Assembly: GCF_003318295.1 (NCBI RefSeq)
Contig: NZ_QOCW01000001.1
Location: 1 to 64,000 of the forward strand
Length of the DNA: 64,000 nt
DNA from: Bacillus taeanensis
GTDB taxonomy: Bacteria > Bacillota > Bacilli > Bacillales > UBA6769
Direction of reading: 5' to 3'
Shown: positions 37,808 to 51,896 of the stretch, one piece after another
How positions within the stretch are numbered: position 1 is the stretch's first letter
Layout: each line of letters opens with the position of its first letter
The notes under the pieces: generated by a model
Database searches by the model: none
What the model saw: only the letters and a program-made list of their open reading frames with translations
What the model was told of the DNA's origin: nothing
Translations under genes and position numbers: made by a program

Positions 37808-39151
37808 ATGGAATTAGGCTTGTTTCAAAAACAAACACAAAAATTAGTAATGACTACTGAGTTACGTCAAGCAATTACGATTTTGCAATATTCCACGCTT
37901 GAACTCTCAAATTTTATTAAAGAACAAGCGCTTGAAAATCCATTAGTTGAATTAAAAGATTCAACATGGGAAGAAAAACAAACATATGAACCATCATTTA
38001 CAGCGAGTGAGCCAAGTTATGATGCAAGGCCATATGAGGGAGATCAAACGCCCAGCCCTTTTGATTTTATTAGTCATCGTGAGGATGATTTGCATACACA
38101 TTTGATGCAGCAGGTTCGTTTTTTAAAAATTAAAGGCCAAGAACGCAAAAATCTCCTTTATCTTGTTGAAAATGTGAATGATGCTGGTTATTTAACGGTA
38201 AGTTTTGAAGAAGCGGCAGCATCCCTTAACGTTTCTTTAAACGATATGGAACGAGCGCATAACCGTTTAATGCATTTTGATCCTCCGGGAGTAGGGGCGC
38301 GTACTTTAAAAGAATGTTTGCTTTTTCAGCTCTATCATGTTGCTGCGGATAATGAATTAGCAGAACGAATTATAATAGAAGATCTTACGCTTCTGGCAGA
38401 AAAAAAGTGGAAAGAACTCTCAAAGAAATACGATGTGACACTCCAAGACATTCAAGCTGTCGCTGACCTTGTTTGCTCACTTGATCCTAAGCCAGGGTCA
38501 TCATTTGGCGGGGATACACCGCGCTATCTTGTTCCAGATATTACTGTAGAAAAGATTGAAGGAGAATATGTTGTTTCGGTTAATGATTATTTGCTTCCGA
38601 AAATTCAGCTTAATAAACAATATCAATATATGCTCACCCAAACAAAAAAAGATGAAGCAGCCTCTTATATGCATGATAAGTATCAAAAGATGATGTGGTT
38701 AATTAAAAGCATTGAACAGAGACGATTAACACTTTTAAAAATCACTGAAACCATTATAAATAAACAAAAAGATTTTCTAGAAAAAGGACCTCTTTATTTA
38801 AAGCCTCTTACAATGAAAGAAATTGCCGATGAAATTGATGTGCATGAATCGACAGTGAGCCGCGCGACAAAGCATAAAGTTGTGCAAACACCAAAAGGAG
38901 TGTATGAATTAAAAGAATTTTTCACTTCAAAACTTTCTTCAGAAACAGGTGATGACGCGTCTTCCTCAACCGTAAAGCTGCACATTAAAGAGCTGGTTAA
39001 TACAGAAAATAAACAAAAACCGCTTTCCGATCAAAAGATTGCCCAGCTTTTAAAAGAAGAGAAAGGACTTACTGTATCAAGGCGAACAGTCGCCAAGTAT
39101 CGAGAAGAAATGAATATCCCAGCTTCATCGAAAAGAAAGCGTTATCGATAA
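37808..39151 (+). CDS. sigL: RNA polymerase sigma-54 factor SigL
   Basis: The 447-residue protein has the N-terminal Gln/Leu-rich activator-interacting region (QKQTQKLVMTTELRQAITIL, first 50 residues), a core-binding domain, a helix-turn-helix (about 335-360, KEIADEIDVHESTVSRATKHK) and the RpoN box SRRTVAKYREE near the C terminus. It directs transcription from -12/-24 promoters with AAA+ activators. None of the intergenic regions here shows a clear TGGCAC-N5-TTGC promoter. An upstream TAGTAAAAT may be its own -10. Confidence 0.96.
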   Translation: MELGLFQKQTQKLVMTTELRQAITILQYSTLELSNFIKEQALENPLVELKDSTWEEKQTYEPSFTASEPSYDARPYEGDQTPSPFDFISHREDDLHTHLMQQVRFLKIKGQERKNLLYLVENVNDAGYLTVSFEEAAASLNVSLNDMERAHNRLMHFDPPGVGARTLKECLLFQLYHVAADNELAERIIIEDLTLLAEKKWKELSKKYDVTLQDIQAVADLVCSLDPKPGSSFGGDTPRYLVPDITVEKIEGEYVVSVNDYLLPKIQLNKQYQYMLTQTKKDEAASYMHDKYQKMMWLIKSIEQRRLTLLKITETIINKQKDFLEKGPLYLKPLTMKEIADEIDVHESTVSRATKHKVVQTPKGVYELKEFFTSKLSSETGDDASSSTVKLHIKELVNTENKQKPLSDQKIAQLLKEEKGLTVSRRTVAKYREEMNIPASSKRKRYR

Positions 39152-39162
39152 AACTACCGAAT

Positions 39163-39200
39163 GATCCTGTAAAAGAAGGTGCAGGATCCTTCTATTTTTA
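39163..39200 (+). terminator. Probable terminator after sigL
   Basis: ATCCTG and CAGGAT pair around a 12-base loop, followed by CCTTCTATTTTT. Confidence 0.6.
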
Positions 39201-39274
39201 TTACAATAAAATAAGTTTTCGGTGTTTTCTCGCCGAAAGGAAGGCAATCAAATAATAGAACGGAGCTTGAATAA

Positions 39275-39526
39275 ATGAAATCCATTGAGGTTATTCTATA
39301 TTCGAAAGAAAACTGTTCATTGTGTGAACAGGCAAAGGGGGTTTTGCATAAGATAAATAAAGAGATCCCTCTTTCAATAAAAGAAGTCGATATTTATAAA
39401 GATGATGCATTATTAGAAGAGTATCAAATCCGGATACCAGTCATTGTAAGGAATGATGAAGTCCTTGATGAGGGAATAATTTCAGAAAATACTGTAAGAA
39501 AGCGTTTACTTTTAAAAATAAAGTAA
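39275..39526 (+). CDS. Glutaredoxin-family protein
   Basis: The 83-residue thioredoxin-fold protein has a CSLC active-site motif (residues 14-17, ENCSLCEQA) and a cis-proline region IRIPVIV. It may act in thiol-disulfide exchange, but the substrate is unknown; DUF836-type glutaredoxin-like proteins have this size. It lies alone between sigL and cggR. The ATG is preceded by a modest GGAGCTTG. Confidence 0.82.
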   Translation: MKSIEVILYSKENCSLCEQAKGVLHKINKEIPLSIKEVDIYKDDALLEEYQIRIPVIVRNDEVLDEGIISENTVRKRLLLKIK

Positions 39527-39532
39527 TTTTTG

Positions 39533-39561
39533 TTGCCACAGCTGCGCACAACTGATAGAAT
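39533..39561 (+). promoter_or_regulatory. Sigma-A promoter of the cggR-gapA operon
   Basis: TTGCCA (39533-39538), 17-base spacer, TAGAAT (39556-39561). The CggR operator begins 33 bases downstream of the -10. Confidence 0.75.
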
Positions 39562-39593
39562 AAACAACGTAAGAGATCTTTTTTTTACTTAAC

Positions 39594-39629
39594 AGGGACA
39601 AAAAATGTCTCTACGGGACTTTAAACGTC
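39594..39629 (+). promoter_or_regulatory. CggR operator
   Basis: AGGGAC-N6-TGTC-N4-CGGGAC-N6-CGTC. The known B. subtilis operator is a tandem CGGGAC-N6-TGTC repeat; here the two halves each have one mismatch. Repression is relieved by fructose-1,6-bisphosphate in B. subtilis. Confidence 0.9.
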
Positions 39630-39728
39630 CCGAATTATGCATAGCATACTTTTCTTAGGATAGTATTTCTTAAAAATAAGTTATGCATGTCTGGTCATTG
39701 GAAAAAAGGTCGTGAAGGAGAAGGCTTG

Positions 39729-40745
39729 ATGCGATCGTTACTAAATGTGCAAAAAAAACTAGTGCCCGATCTCTTTGATGTGATGACCAAGCGCTATCGT
39801 ATCCTTCAGTACATTCGACTTATGGAACCGATTGGACGCAGAAGTTTAGCTTCCAGCCTTGATATTACTGAGCGGGTGCTGCGCAGCGAAGTTTCTTTTT
39901 TAAAAGAACAGGGGCTTCTTGACATTGCGCCGCAAGGAATGTCGCTTACAAAAGAAGGCAATTATCTTTTTCATCATTTAGAAGAAGTGATGAAAGAAAT
40001 ATCGGGATTAAAGGCACTCGAAGAAGCACTAAAAAAGCGATTGCAATTATCTGAAGTAATCGTTGTGCCAGGGGATAGTGATGAGGCATCATGGGTAAAA
40101 AAAGAAATGGGCCGATTTGCTGTTGCGATTTTAAAAGCAAGACTCAAGAATCAAGCAGTAATTGCAGTAACAGGAGGCACTACGCTTGCAGCTGTTGCTG
40201 AAATGATGACGCCAGAACCGCGGCTTGAACTTTTATTTGTTCCAGCACGAGGCGGTTTAGGAGAACAAGTGGAAAATCAAGCAAATACAATTTGTGCAAA
40301 AATGGCAAGTAAAGCCATGGGCGATTACCGCCTGCTTCATGTTCCCGATCAATTAAGCGAAGAAGCCTATCAGTCACTAATTGCAGAACCAAATGTGAAA
40401 GAAAGACTGGAATTAATTCAATCGGCTCGCATGGTTATCCATGGGATTGGTGAAGCTAATACAATGGCAGTGCGCAGAAAATCATCACAAAAAGTGCAGG
40501 ATAAAATTGCTGAAAGTGAAGCAGTAGCCGAAGCGTTTGGTTATTACTTTGATCAAGAAGGAAAAGTCGTCCACAAAGTAAAAACAATCGGTCTGCAGCT
40601 TGATGATTTGGAAAAATGTGAAACAGTTATTGCAGTCGCTGGAGGAACATCAAAAGCAAATGCAATTGATGCTTACATGAAGCGCGGCCCAAAAAGCATA
40701 CTCGTCACAGACGAAGGTGCAGCAAAAGCGTTATTACGGGAGTAA
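39729..40745 (+). CDS. cggR: Central glycolytic genes regulator CggR
   Basis: The 338-residue SorC/DeoR-type repressor has an N-terminal helix-turn-helix (about 28-55, IGRRSLASSLDITERVLRSEVSFL) and a C-terminal sugar-binding domain (about 85-335, with TGGTTLAAVAEMM and GIGEANTM). It represses its own operon unless fructose-1,6-bisphosphate is bound. ATG at 39729 lies eight bases after GAAGGAG and gives the N terminus expected for CggR; the frame opens 14 codons earlier. It is co-transcribed with gapA. Confidence 0.95.
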   Translation: MRSLLNVQKKLVPDLFDVMTKRYRILQYIRLMEPIGRRSLASSLDITERVLRSEVSFLKEQGLLDIAPQGMSLTKEGNYLFHHLEEVMKEISGLKALEEALKKRLQLSEVIVVPGDSDEASWVKKEMGRFAVAILKARLKNQAVIAVTGGTTLAAVAEMMTPEPRLELLFVPARGGLGEQVENQANTICAKMASKAMGDYRLLHVPDQLSEEAYQSLIAEPNVKERLELIQSARMVIHGIGEANTMAVRRKSSQKVQDKIAESEAVAEAFGYYFDQEGKVVHKVKTIGLQLDDLEKCETVIAVAGGTSKANAIDAYMKRGPKSILVTDEGAAKALLRE

Positions 40746-40770
40746 TCCCATAATTATATAACCCTTATAA

Positions 40771-41814
<1,044 letters not shown>

Positions 41815-41824
41815 TAAATAAATA

Positions 41825-41858
41825 GCAAAAGGGGTAATTTTTACCCCTCTTTTGCTTG
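41825..41858 (+). terminator. Terminator between gapA and pgk
   Basis: GCAAAAGGGGTAA pairs with TTACCCCT-TTTTGC around TTT, with T-rich flanks. It would give gapA transcripts that end before pgk. Confidence 0.8.
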
Positions 41859-41935
41859 TCTTATGGTAAAGTTATATTGTCAAATTATAGCGATTTGACC
41901 TACTTTTTGCTCGTTAAAGGATAGGAGGCTAAGCA

Positions 41936-43117
41936 ATGAACAAGAAAACAGTTCGTGACATTGAACTAAAAGGTAAAAAAGTGTTTTGCCGTGTTGATTT
42001 TAACGTACCGATGTCTGAAGGTAACGTCACAGACGACACGCGTATCCGCGCAGCACTTCCGACAATTCAGTACTTAACTGAACAAGGTGCAAAAGTAATC
42101 TTAGCAAGTCACTTAGGTCGTCCAAAAGGTGAAGCTGTTGATGAGTTACGTCTTGATCCTGTTGCAAAGCGTTTAAGCGAATTATTAGGACAAGTTGTCA
42201 CAAAAACAGATGAAGCTTACGGTGAAGAAGTAAACAAAGCAGTTGCTGATTTAAACGATGGCGATGTCCTACTTCTTGAAAATGTTCGCTTCTATCCAGG
42301 TGAAGAGAAAAATGATGCAGAGCTTTCAAAAGAATTTGCAGCACTTGCAGATGTATATGTAAATGATGCGTTTGGTGCCGCACACCGTGCTCATGCTTCC
42401 ACTGCTGGCATTGCAGAACACCTGCCAAGTGTCGCTGGTTTCCTTATGGAAAAAGAGCTTGATGTATTAGGTAAAGCATTATCTGATCCGGATCGTCCGT
42501 TTACAGCGATTATCGGTGGTGCAAAAGTAAAAGATAAGATCGGTGTTATCGAAAGCTTACTTGAAAAAGTGGATCATTTAATTATCGGCGGCGGTCTTGC
42601 TTACACATTTGTAAAAGCATTAGGTCATGATGTTGGGAACTCACTTCTTGAAGAAGACAAAATTGAGCTTGCAAAATCTTTTATGGAAAAAGCAAAAGCA
42701 AACGGTGTGAATCTTTACATTCCTGAAGATGTAATCGTTGCAGATGATTTCTCTAACGATGCAAACACAAAAGAAGTATCCATTTCAGAAATCCCTTCTG
42801 ATTGGGAAGCATTAGATATCGGTCCAAAAACATGCGAAACATACCGTAAAGTTGTGGCTGAATCGAAGCTTGTTATTTGGAACGGACCTATGGGTGTATT
42901 TGAACTTGATACATTTGCAAATGGTACAAAAGCAGTTGGACAAGCTCTAGCAGAAACAGAAGGATACACAGTAATCGGCGGCGGTGACTCTGCAGCAGCT
43001 GTAGAGAAATTCGATTTAGCTGATAAAATGGATCACATTTCAACTGGCGGCGGTGCTTCATTAGAGTTTATGGAAGGCAAGCAGCTTCCTGGCGTTGTTG
43101 CACTTGATGATAAATAA
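41936..43117 (+). CDS. pgk: Phosphoglycerate kinase
   Basis: The 393-residue two-domain kinase has the substrate motif [12 protein letters not shown] (about 14-25), [10 protein letters not shown] and the nucleotide-binding [12 protein letters not shown] near the C terminus. It makes ATP from 1,3-bisphosphoglycerate. The ATG follows ATAGGAGG. It is the third enzyme gene of the cggR-eno cluster. Confidence 0.98.
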   Translation: MNKKTVRDIELKGKKVFCRVDFNVPMSEGNVTDDTRIRAALPTIQYLTEQGAKVILASHLGRPKGEAVDELRLDPVAKRLSELLGQVVTKTDEAYGEEVNKAVADLNDGDVLLLENVRFYPGEEKNDAELSKEFAALADVYVNDAFGAAHRAHASTAGIAEHLPSVAGFLMEKELDVLGKALSDPDRPFTAIIGGAKVKDKIGVIESLLEKVDHLIIGGGLAYTFVKALGHDVGNSLLEEDKIELAKSFMEKAKANGVNLYIPEDVIVADDFSNDANTKEVSISEIPSDWEALDIGPKTCETYRKVVAESKLVIWNGPMGVFELDTFANGTKAVGQALAETEGYTVIGGGDSAAAVEKFDLADKMDHISTGGGASLEFMEGKQLPGVVALDDK

Positions 43118-43161
43118 GCACAGCGTATTAATATAACAAGGTTTCTTATTAGAAGCAATGA

Positions 43162-45475
<2,314 letters not shown>

Positions 45476-45516
45476 CCTTTTAAAAAATAATGATAAAAAT
45501 TAAGGAGATGAAATAA

Positions 45517-46812
<1,296 letters not shown>

Positions 46813-46819
46813 GTAAGAC

Positions 46820-46862
46820 AAAATCCCCTTTGCGCCCCGAACCAAAGGGGATTTGTTTTTTA
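46820..46862 (+). terminator. Terminator of the glycolytic operon
   Basis: AAATCCCCTTT and AAAGGGGATTT form an 11-bp stem followed by GTTTTTTATT. Confidence 0.92.
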
Positions 46863-47166
46863 TTTCTAGCAGTAAAGGCCAGTGATTCGAACTATAAGCG
46901 AAACCCCTTTAAAAGGATTTTTCGTCTTATGTTAGTCGGCGATAAACGGTCAGATTCCGCATTTCTTTATGTCCAGCTTCAGCTGCCATCGGCTCGAGTC
47001 ATAAGTCAATTCGGCCAGAAGATTAAAAAGCAAAGCAATCTTCCAGCCGTCTCGCCTTATGCTGGTCGCCGATAAACAGGCAGCTTCCGCATTTCTTAGT
47101 TGATTATCTTACTTTTAATGTGGTACATTAAAAGTATTGGAATGCGTTTTAAAGGAGGTTAACACC
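46863..47166. repeat. Intergenic repeat, copy D, between eno and secG
   Basis: About 46925-47099 matches the repeat at 35441-35603: two direct GATAAAC...CCGCATTTCTT units (near 46939 and 47069) flank GCCATCGGCTCGAG and a hairpin arm GGCCAGAAGATT with AATCTTCCAGCC. No gene is seen. The secG promoter should lie between 47100 and 47155; I see no clear hexamers. Confidence 0.7.
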
Positions 47167-47397
47167 ATGTATGTTGCTGCTGTTACGTTATTAATTATTG
47201 TATGTATTGGACTTATTACACTTGTTCTTTTACAATCTGGTAAAAGTGCTGGTTTATCTGGTTCTATTTCCGGTGGCGCGGAGCAGCTTTTTGGCAAACA
47301 AAAAGCACGCGGTATCGATGCGGTGCTTCATCGTATAACAGTTGTACTTGCTGTATTATTTTTTGTGTTTACAATTGCAGTTGCTTATTTTATTTAA
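47167..47397 (+). CDS. secG: Preprotein translocase subunit SecG
   Basis: The 76-residue protein has two membrane segments (about 3-22 and 53-75) around [26 protein letters not shown], the typical SecG loop. It supports SecYEG-dependent export. The ATG at 47167 follows AAAGGAGG; the frame opens ten codons earlier. Confidence 0.96.
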   Translation: MYVAAVTLLIIVCIGLITLVLLQSGKSAGLSGSISGGAEQLFGKQKARGIDAVLHRITVVLAVLFFVFTIAVAYFI

Positions 47398-47410
47398 CAT
47401 GAGACATACA

Positions 47411-47440
47411 AACAGCAGGAAATCGCCTGCTGTTTTCTTT
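47411..47440 (+). terminator. Terminator after secG
   Basis: AACAGCAGG and CCTGCTGTT form a 9-bp stem around AAATCG, followed by TTCTTT. Confidence 0.82.
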
Positions 47441-47531
47441 ATCTCTACATAAATTACCAATATAAACCTTAATATGATAAGTTTGGTTGTTAATACTATT
47501 AACACGAATTGTAGTAGGAGGAGAATTCATT

Positions 47532-48278
47532 ATGAAACTTGTTGCCCCAAAACCATTTACATTTCAAGGAGGTAAGCGTGCTGTATTACTGCTGCACGGT
47601 TTTACAGGAAGTTCTGCCGATGTTCGCATGCTCGGGCGTTTTCTCCAGGATAAAGGTTATACATCTCATGCCCCACAGTATAAAGGACATGGTGTACCAC
47701 CCGAAGAGCTTATCCATTATGGACCAGAAGATTGGTGGGAAGATGTTCAGAAAGGGTTTCAAACACTGCAGGAAATGGGTCATGATGAAATTGCCATATG
47801 CGGATTATCGCTTGGAGGGGTTTTTTCCTTAAAATTGGGTTACACTTCTAATGTAAAGGGTATCGTACCTATGTGTGCTCCCATGTATATTAAAAGTGAA
47901 GAAACGATGTTTGCGGGTATTGTTGAATATGCGACCGAATATAAAAAGCGTGAAAAGAAATCAGAAGAGCAAATTGCAGCAGAACTTGAGGAATTTAAAA
48001 AATCTCCAACAGGAATGATTAAGGATCTTCAAAACCTTATTTCCGATGTACGGGATAACATTGATATGATTTATACACCGACATTTGTCGTGCAGGCCCG
48101 TCATGATGAAATGATTAATACAGACAGTGCCAATATTATTTACAATAATGTGGAATCAGATAATAAGCATATAAAATGGTATGAAAACTCTACACATGTT
48201 ATTACGCTCAGTAAGGAAAAGGAACAGCTTCATGAAGATATTTATCAGTTTCTTGAAAGCCTTGACTGGTCGAATTAA
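47532..48278 (+). CDS. Carboxylesterase, YvaK/Est family
   Basis: The 248-residue alpha/beta hydrolase has an oxyanion-hole region [10 protein letters not shown] (about 18-27), nucleophile motif GLSLGG (Ser near 95), Asp in [10 protein letters not shown] and His in STHVI (near 224). It matches B. subtilis YvaK and the thermostable carboxylesterase Est of Geobacillus in size and position before rnr. It hydrolyses short-chain esters; the natural substrate is unknown. ATG follows TAGGAGGAG. Confidence 0.92.
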   Translation: MKLVAPKPFTFQGGKRAVLLLHGFTGSSADVRMLGRFLQDKGYTSHAPQYKGHGVPPEELIHYGPEDWWEDVQKGFQTLQEMGHDEIAICGLSLGGVFSLKLGYTSNVKGIVPMCAPMYIKSEETMFAGIVEYATEYKKREKKSEEQIAAELEEFKKSPTGMIKDLQNLISDVRDNIDMIYTPTFVVQARHDEMINTDSANIIYNNVESDNKHIKWYENSTHVITLSKEKEQLHEDIYQFLESLDWSN

Positions 48279-48319
48279 GTAAAAGATAAAGGAATGAAAT
48301 ATAAGGAGGTGCATGTAAA

Positions 48320-50653
48320 TTGAATCAACAAAAAATTGATCAGATTCTTTCGTTTATGAAAGAAGATGCGTATAAACCGCTTACGATTCATGAACTTGAA
48401 GAAGTATTTGGACTTGAGGATTCGAGTGAGTTTAAAGAATTTGTTAAAACGTTAAATTATATGGAAGAGGAAGGTTTAATTGTACGTACGAGAAGCAATC
48501 GTTACGGAGTGCCAGAGCGGATGAACCTTGTAAAAGGTCGTGTGCAGGGACATGCAAAAGGTTTTGCGTTTATTATTCCTGAAGAAGATCTCGGCAGTGA
48601 TATTTATGTAACGCAATCCGATTTAGGTGGTGCAATGAACGGAGATACAGTACTTGTTCGTTTGCATCCAAAATCATCAGGAACAAGACCAGAAGGAACA
48701 GTGATTCGTATTATTGAACGCGGAGTTACTGAAACAGTGGGTACATATTCTGACAGCAAACATTTTGGCTTTGTTGTCGCTGATGATAAACGGATTGCTA
48801 ATGATATTTTTATTCCAAAAAGTGCTGCTAATGGGGCGGTAGACGGGCATAAAGTTGTGGTGAAAATTACAAAATACCCAGAAGGGAAAATGAGTGCAGA
48901 AGGAGAAGTACTTCAAATTCTTGGTCATAAAAATGATCCTGGCGTCGACATTCTCTCGATTATTTACAAACATGGTCTGCCGCGTGAATTCCCAGTTAAA
49001 GCACTCGAACAAGCACATAACACACCGGATATTATTGACCCAAAAGATATAGAAGGACGTCGTGATCTTCGTAATGAAACAATCGTCACAATTGATGGAG
49101 CAGATGCAAAAGATTTAGATGATGCCGTACATGTGAAAAAGCTTGAGAACGGCAACTACCTGCTCGGTGTGCATATCGCTGATGTCACCCATTATGTAAA
49201 AGAGGGATCACCTATCGATGTAGAAGCATTAGAGCGCGGCACAAGTGTGTATCTTGTAGATCGTGTTATTCCAATGATTCCGCATCGTTTATCAAATGGG
49301 ATCTGCAGTTTAAATCCAAAAGTGGATCGGTTAACGATTTCTTGTGAAATGGAAATGACAGCTCAAGGGGAAGTTGTTAATCATGATATTTTCCCTAGTG
49401 TCATTAAAACGACCGAGCGGATGACGTATACCGATGTAAGAAAGATTTTAGAGCGAGAAGATGAAGAAGTACTTGAACGATACAAATCACTCGTTTCATT
49501 TTTTGATTTAATGGGAGAGCTTGCCGATATTTTAAGACGCAAACGAATGAATCGCGGTGCCATTGACTTTGATTTTAAAGAAGCAAAGGTACTTGTTGAT
49601 GAGGGCAGTAACCCAACAGATGTGGTCATTCGTGAACGTTCAGTTGCAGAAAGATTAATTGAAGAATTTATGCTTGCTGCAAATGAAACGGTTGCTGAGC
49701 ATTTTCATCATATGGATATTCCGTTTATATATCGTATTCATGAAGATCCAAAAGAGGAAAAGCTTGCAAAGTTTTTTGAATTTATTACAAACTTTGGCTA
49801 TATCGTCAAAGGAAGCGCAAATAACGTTCATCCACGAGCACTTCAAAAGCTTTTAGAAGAAGTGCAGGGCGAGCCTGAGGAAGTTGTTATTAGCACGGTT
49901 ATGCTTCGCTCGATGCAGCAGGCAAAGTACGATCCAAAAAGTTTAGGACACTTTGGATTATCAACAGAATACTATACGCACTTTACATCGCCAATTCGCC
50001 GTTATCCTGACTTAATTGTGCATCGTTTAATTCGCACATATTTATTTGAAAAGAAAGTGGACCAAAACACACAAGCAGAATGGAATGAAAAGCTTCCTGA
50101 AATTGCTAGTCATTCATCTGAACGCGAGCGCCGCGCTGTTGATGCGGAACGTGAAACAGATGACTTGAAAAAAGCTGAGTATATGGAAGATAAAATTGGA
50201 CAAGAATTTGACGGAATGATAAACGGGGTTACAAACTTTGGTTTATTCGTTGAACTCCCTAATACAATTGAAGGGCTTGTTCATGTTAGCTATTTAACAG
50301 ACGACTATTATCGTTATGATGAGCGACATTATGCGATGATTGGGGAGCGGACAGGCAATGTGTTCCGCATTGGAGACGAAATTAGAATTCGCGTCATTAA
50401 CGTAAATGTTGATGAGCGTTCCATTGATTTTGAAATTGTCGGTATGAAAGGAAATCGGAAGCGTACCGCAAAAGAAGCACCAAAAGTAATCAATGCTGGC
50501 TCAGGTTCAGGAAGACGAAACAACCGTAAAAAAAATAACCGCAATGGTTTATCTTTAGGAGACAGCGGACAGGACGAAAAAGATAAATCTAAAAAGAAAA
50601 AGCCGTTTTACTATAACGTTTCAAAAAAGAAAAAGAAAAAGAAGCGTAAATAA
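48320..50653 (+). CDS. rnr: Ribonuclease R
   Basis: The 777-residue 3'-to-5' exonuclease has an N-terminal winged helix, cold-shock domains, the RNB catalytic domain (about 250-580, with [14 protein letters not shown] carrying metal-binding Asp residues), an S1 domain (about 625-710) and a Lys/Arg-rich tail ending KKKKKKKRK. It degrades structured RNA, and the tail and neighbouring smpB-ssrA agree with its known role in trans-translation quality control. The start is TTG, 8-9 bases after AAGGAGG; no closer ATG is in frame. Confidence 0.96.
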   Translation: MNQQKIDQILSFMKEDAYKPLTIHELEEVFGLEDSSEFKEFVKTLNYMEEEGLIVRTRSNRYGVPERMNLVKGRVQGHAKGFAFIIPEEDLGSDIYVTQSDLGGAMNGDTVLVRLHPKSSGTRPEGTVIRIIERGVTETVGTYSDSKHFGFVVADDKRIANDIFIPKSAANGAVDGHKVVVKITKYPEGKMSAEGEVLQILGHKNDPGVDILSIIYKHGLPREFPVKALEQAHNTPDIIDPKDIEGRRDLRNETIVTIDGADAKDLDDAVHVKKLENGNYLLGVHIADVTHYVKEGSPIDVEALERGTSVYLVDRVIPMIPHRLSNGICSLNPKVDRLTISCEMEMTAQGEVVNHDIFPSVIKTTERMTYTDVRKILEREDEEVLERYKSLVSFFDLMGELADILRRKRMNRGAIDFDFKEAKVLVDEGSNPTDVVIRERSVAERLIEEFMLAANETVAEHFHHMDIPFIYRIHEDPKEEKLAKFFEFITNFGYIVKGSANNVHPRALQKLLEEVQGEPEEVVISTVMLRSMQQAKYDPKSLGHFGLSTEYYTHFTSPIRRYPDLIVHRLIRTYLFEKKVDQNTQAEWNEKLPEIASHSSERERRAVDAERETDDLKKAEYMEDKIGQEFDGMINGVTNFGLFVELPNTIEGLVHVSYLTDDYYRYDERHYAMIGERTGNVFRIGDEIRIRVINVNVDERSIDFEIVGMKGNRKRTAKEAPKVINAGSGSGRRNNRKKNNRNGLSLGDSGQDEKDKSKKKKPFYYNVSKKKKKKKRK

Positions 50654-50678
50654 GACAGCTAAATAATTTAAAGATAAA

Positions 50679-50710
50679 GAGGCCTCTTCGTAGAGGCTTC
50701 TTGACTTTAT
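50679..50710 (+). terminator. Probable terminator after rnr
   Basis: GAGGCCTCT and AGAGGCTTC pair (one wobble) around a short loop and are followed by a T-rich stretch. The smpB promoter begins immediately after. Confidence 0.6.
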
Positions 50711-50730
50711 TTGACTATTTTTGTTACAAT
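50701..50730 (+). promoter_or_regulatory. smpB promoter
   Basis: TTGACT (50701-50706), 18-base spacer, TACAAT (50725-50730), 32 bases before the smpB start. Confidence 0.6.
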
Positions 50731-50761
50731 TAAATATGTCGTTGAAAGAGAGGGATTCGTG

Positions 50762-51226
50762 ATGCCAAAAGGTGATGGAAATGTGATTGCACAAAATCGA
50801 AAAGCTAGTCATGATTTTTTTATTGAAGACACGCTTGAAGCAGGCATTGTGCTGCAGGGAACAGAAATTAAATCGATTCGTGCACGCCGGGTAAACTTTA
50901 AAGATTCTTTTGCACGTGTTGAAAACGGTGAAGTGTTCCTTCATAATATGCATATTAGCCCTTACGAACAAGGCAATCGTTACAATCACGATCCACTGCG
51001 AACACGTAAACTATTGCTTCATCGTGGTGAAATCAGTAAGTTAATTGGAATTACAAAAGAAGCCGGCTATTCGTTAGTACCTTTAAAAATGTACATTAAA
51101 AATGGTGTAGCAAAGGTGTTAATTGGTATTGCAAAAGGTAAGAAAAATTACGATAAGCGTGAATCATTAAAACAAAAAGATGCCAAACGTGAAATCGAAC
51201 GTGCCTTTCGTGATCGCCAAAAGTAA
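50762..51226 (+). CDS. smpB: SsrA-binding protein SmpB
   Basis: The 154-residue protein binds tmRNA and brings it to stalled ribosomes. Typical motifs are [53 protein letters not shown] and the basic C-terminal tail. ATG at 50762 follows GAGAGGG and gives MPKGDG as in relatives; an adjacent GTG one codon earlier is less likely. tmRNA is encoded directly downstream. Confidence 0.97.
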   Translation: MPKGDGNVIAQNRKASHDFFIEDTLEAGIVLQGTEIKSIRARRVNFKDSFARVENGEVFLHNMHISPYEQGNRYNHDPLRTRKLLLHRGEISKLIGITKEAGYSLVPLKMYIKNGVAKVLIGIAKGKKNYDKRESLKQKDAKREIERAFRDRQK

Positions 51227-51237
51227 TAAATTACCAT

Positions 51238-51266
51238 TTGAAATCTTAATGTTCTCCTGCTATAAT
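51238..51266 (+). promoter_or_regulatory. ssrA promoter
   Basis: TTGAAA (51238-51243), 17-base spacer, TATAAT (51261-51266) with an extended TGC. The mature tmRNA starts about 70 bases downstream, so a 5' leader must be removed by RNase P. Confidence 0.8.
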
Positions 51267-51339
51267 AAACACATAACGTTAATTAAATATTGCTGTTACA
51301 AGCAATTAAGCTTAGATTCATCCGAACATTTTCCTATAT

Positions 51340-51696
51340 GGGGACGTTACGGATTCGACAGGGGTGAATCGAGCTTGAGTTGCGAGCCGAGTCGGCGAGC
51401 TCGTTAAAACGCCAAAGCCTATAACTGGCAAAGAAAACAACAACTTCGCTTTAGCTGCGTAAGCATGCTAGCGGTTCCTCCCTCCATCGCCCATGTGGTA
51501 GGGTAAGGGACTCACTCTAAGTGGGCTACGCCGGATTCCACCGTCTGAGGATGAAGGAAGAGATTAATCAGACTAGCTGCGTAGAAGCCCGTCAGCAGGC
51601 CGAAGCGTTCGCGAATTGCTAATATGTTGACTACGCTCGTAGACGCTTAAGTATCGACATTTCTGGACGTGGGTTCGACTCCCACCGTCTCCACCA
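51340..51696 (+). ncRNA. ssrA: Transfer-messenger RNA (tmRNA)
   Basis: 357 nt. The 5' GGGGACG pairs with 3' CGTCTCC plus encoded ACCA; GGTTCGACTCCC is the T arm. The tag frame runs 51427-51462 (GGC to TAA) and encodes GKENNNFALAA after the alanine carried by the RNA; the ALAA end is the degradation signal for ClpXP. SmpB and RNase R are encoded next to it. Confidence 0.97.
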
Positions 51697-51735
51697 AATA
51701 CATAAACTTGGTGGAATTTTTATTTTATAGAGCTG

Positions 51736-51780
51736 AAAGCATAAGTTTCCCTAATAAGAGGAGCTTATGCTTTTTTATTT
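51736..51780 (+). terminator. Terminator after ssrA
   Basis: AAAGCATAAG and CTTATGCTTT form the stem, with an inner TCC/GGA pairing, followed by TTTTATTTTTT. Confidence 0.85.
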
Positions 51781-51896
51781 TTTTAAGCTAGATCATCATG
51801 TAAGTGTGACGGAAAAAAACCTGTGATATAATATTTAGCATATAAAGATTATAGAAAGCTTTTTAAAAATAAGAAGAGGAGAAAGAGCGTGGTGAG

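Noticed and set aside
46830..47075. 81-codon frame between eno and secG
   Set aside because: It lies on the eno terminator and repeat copy D; its sequence is explained by the repeat.
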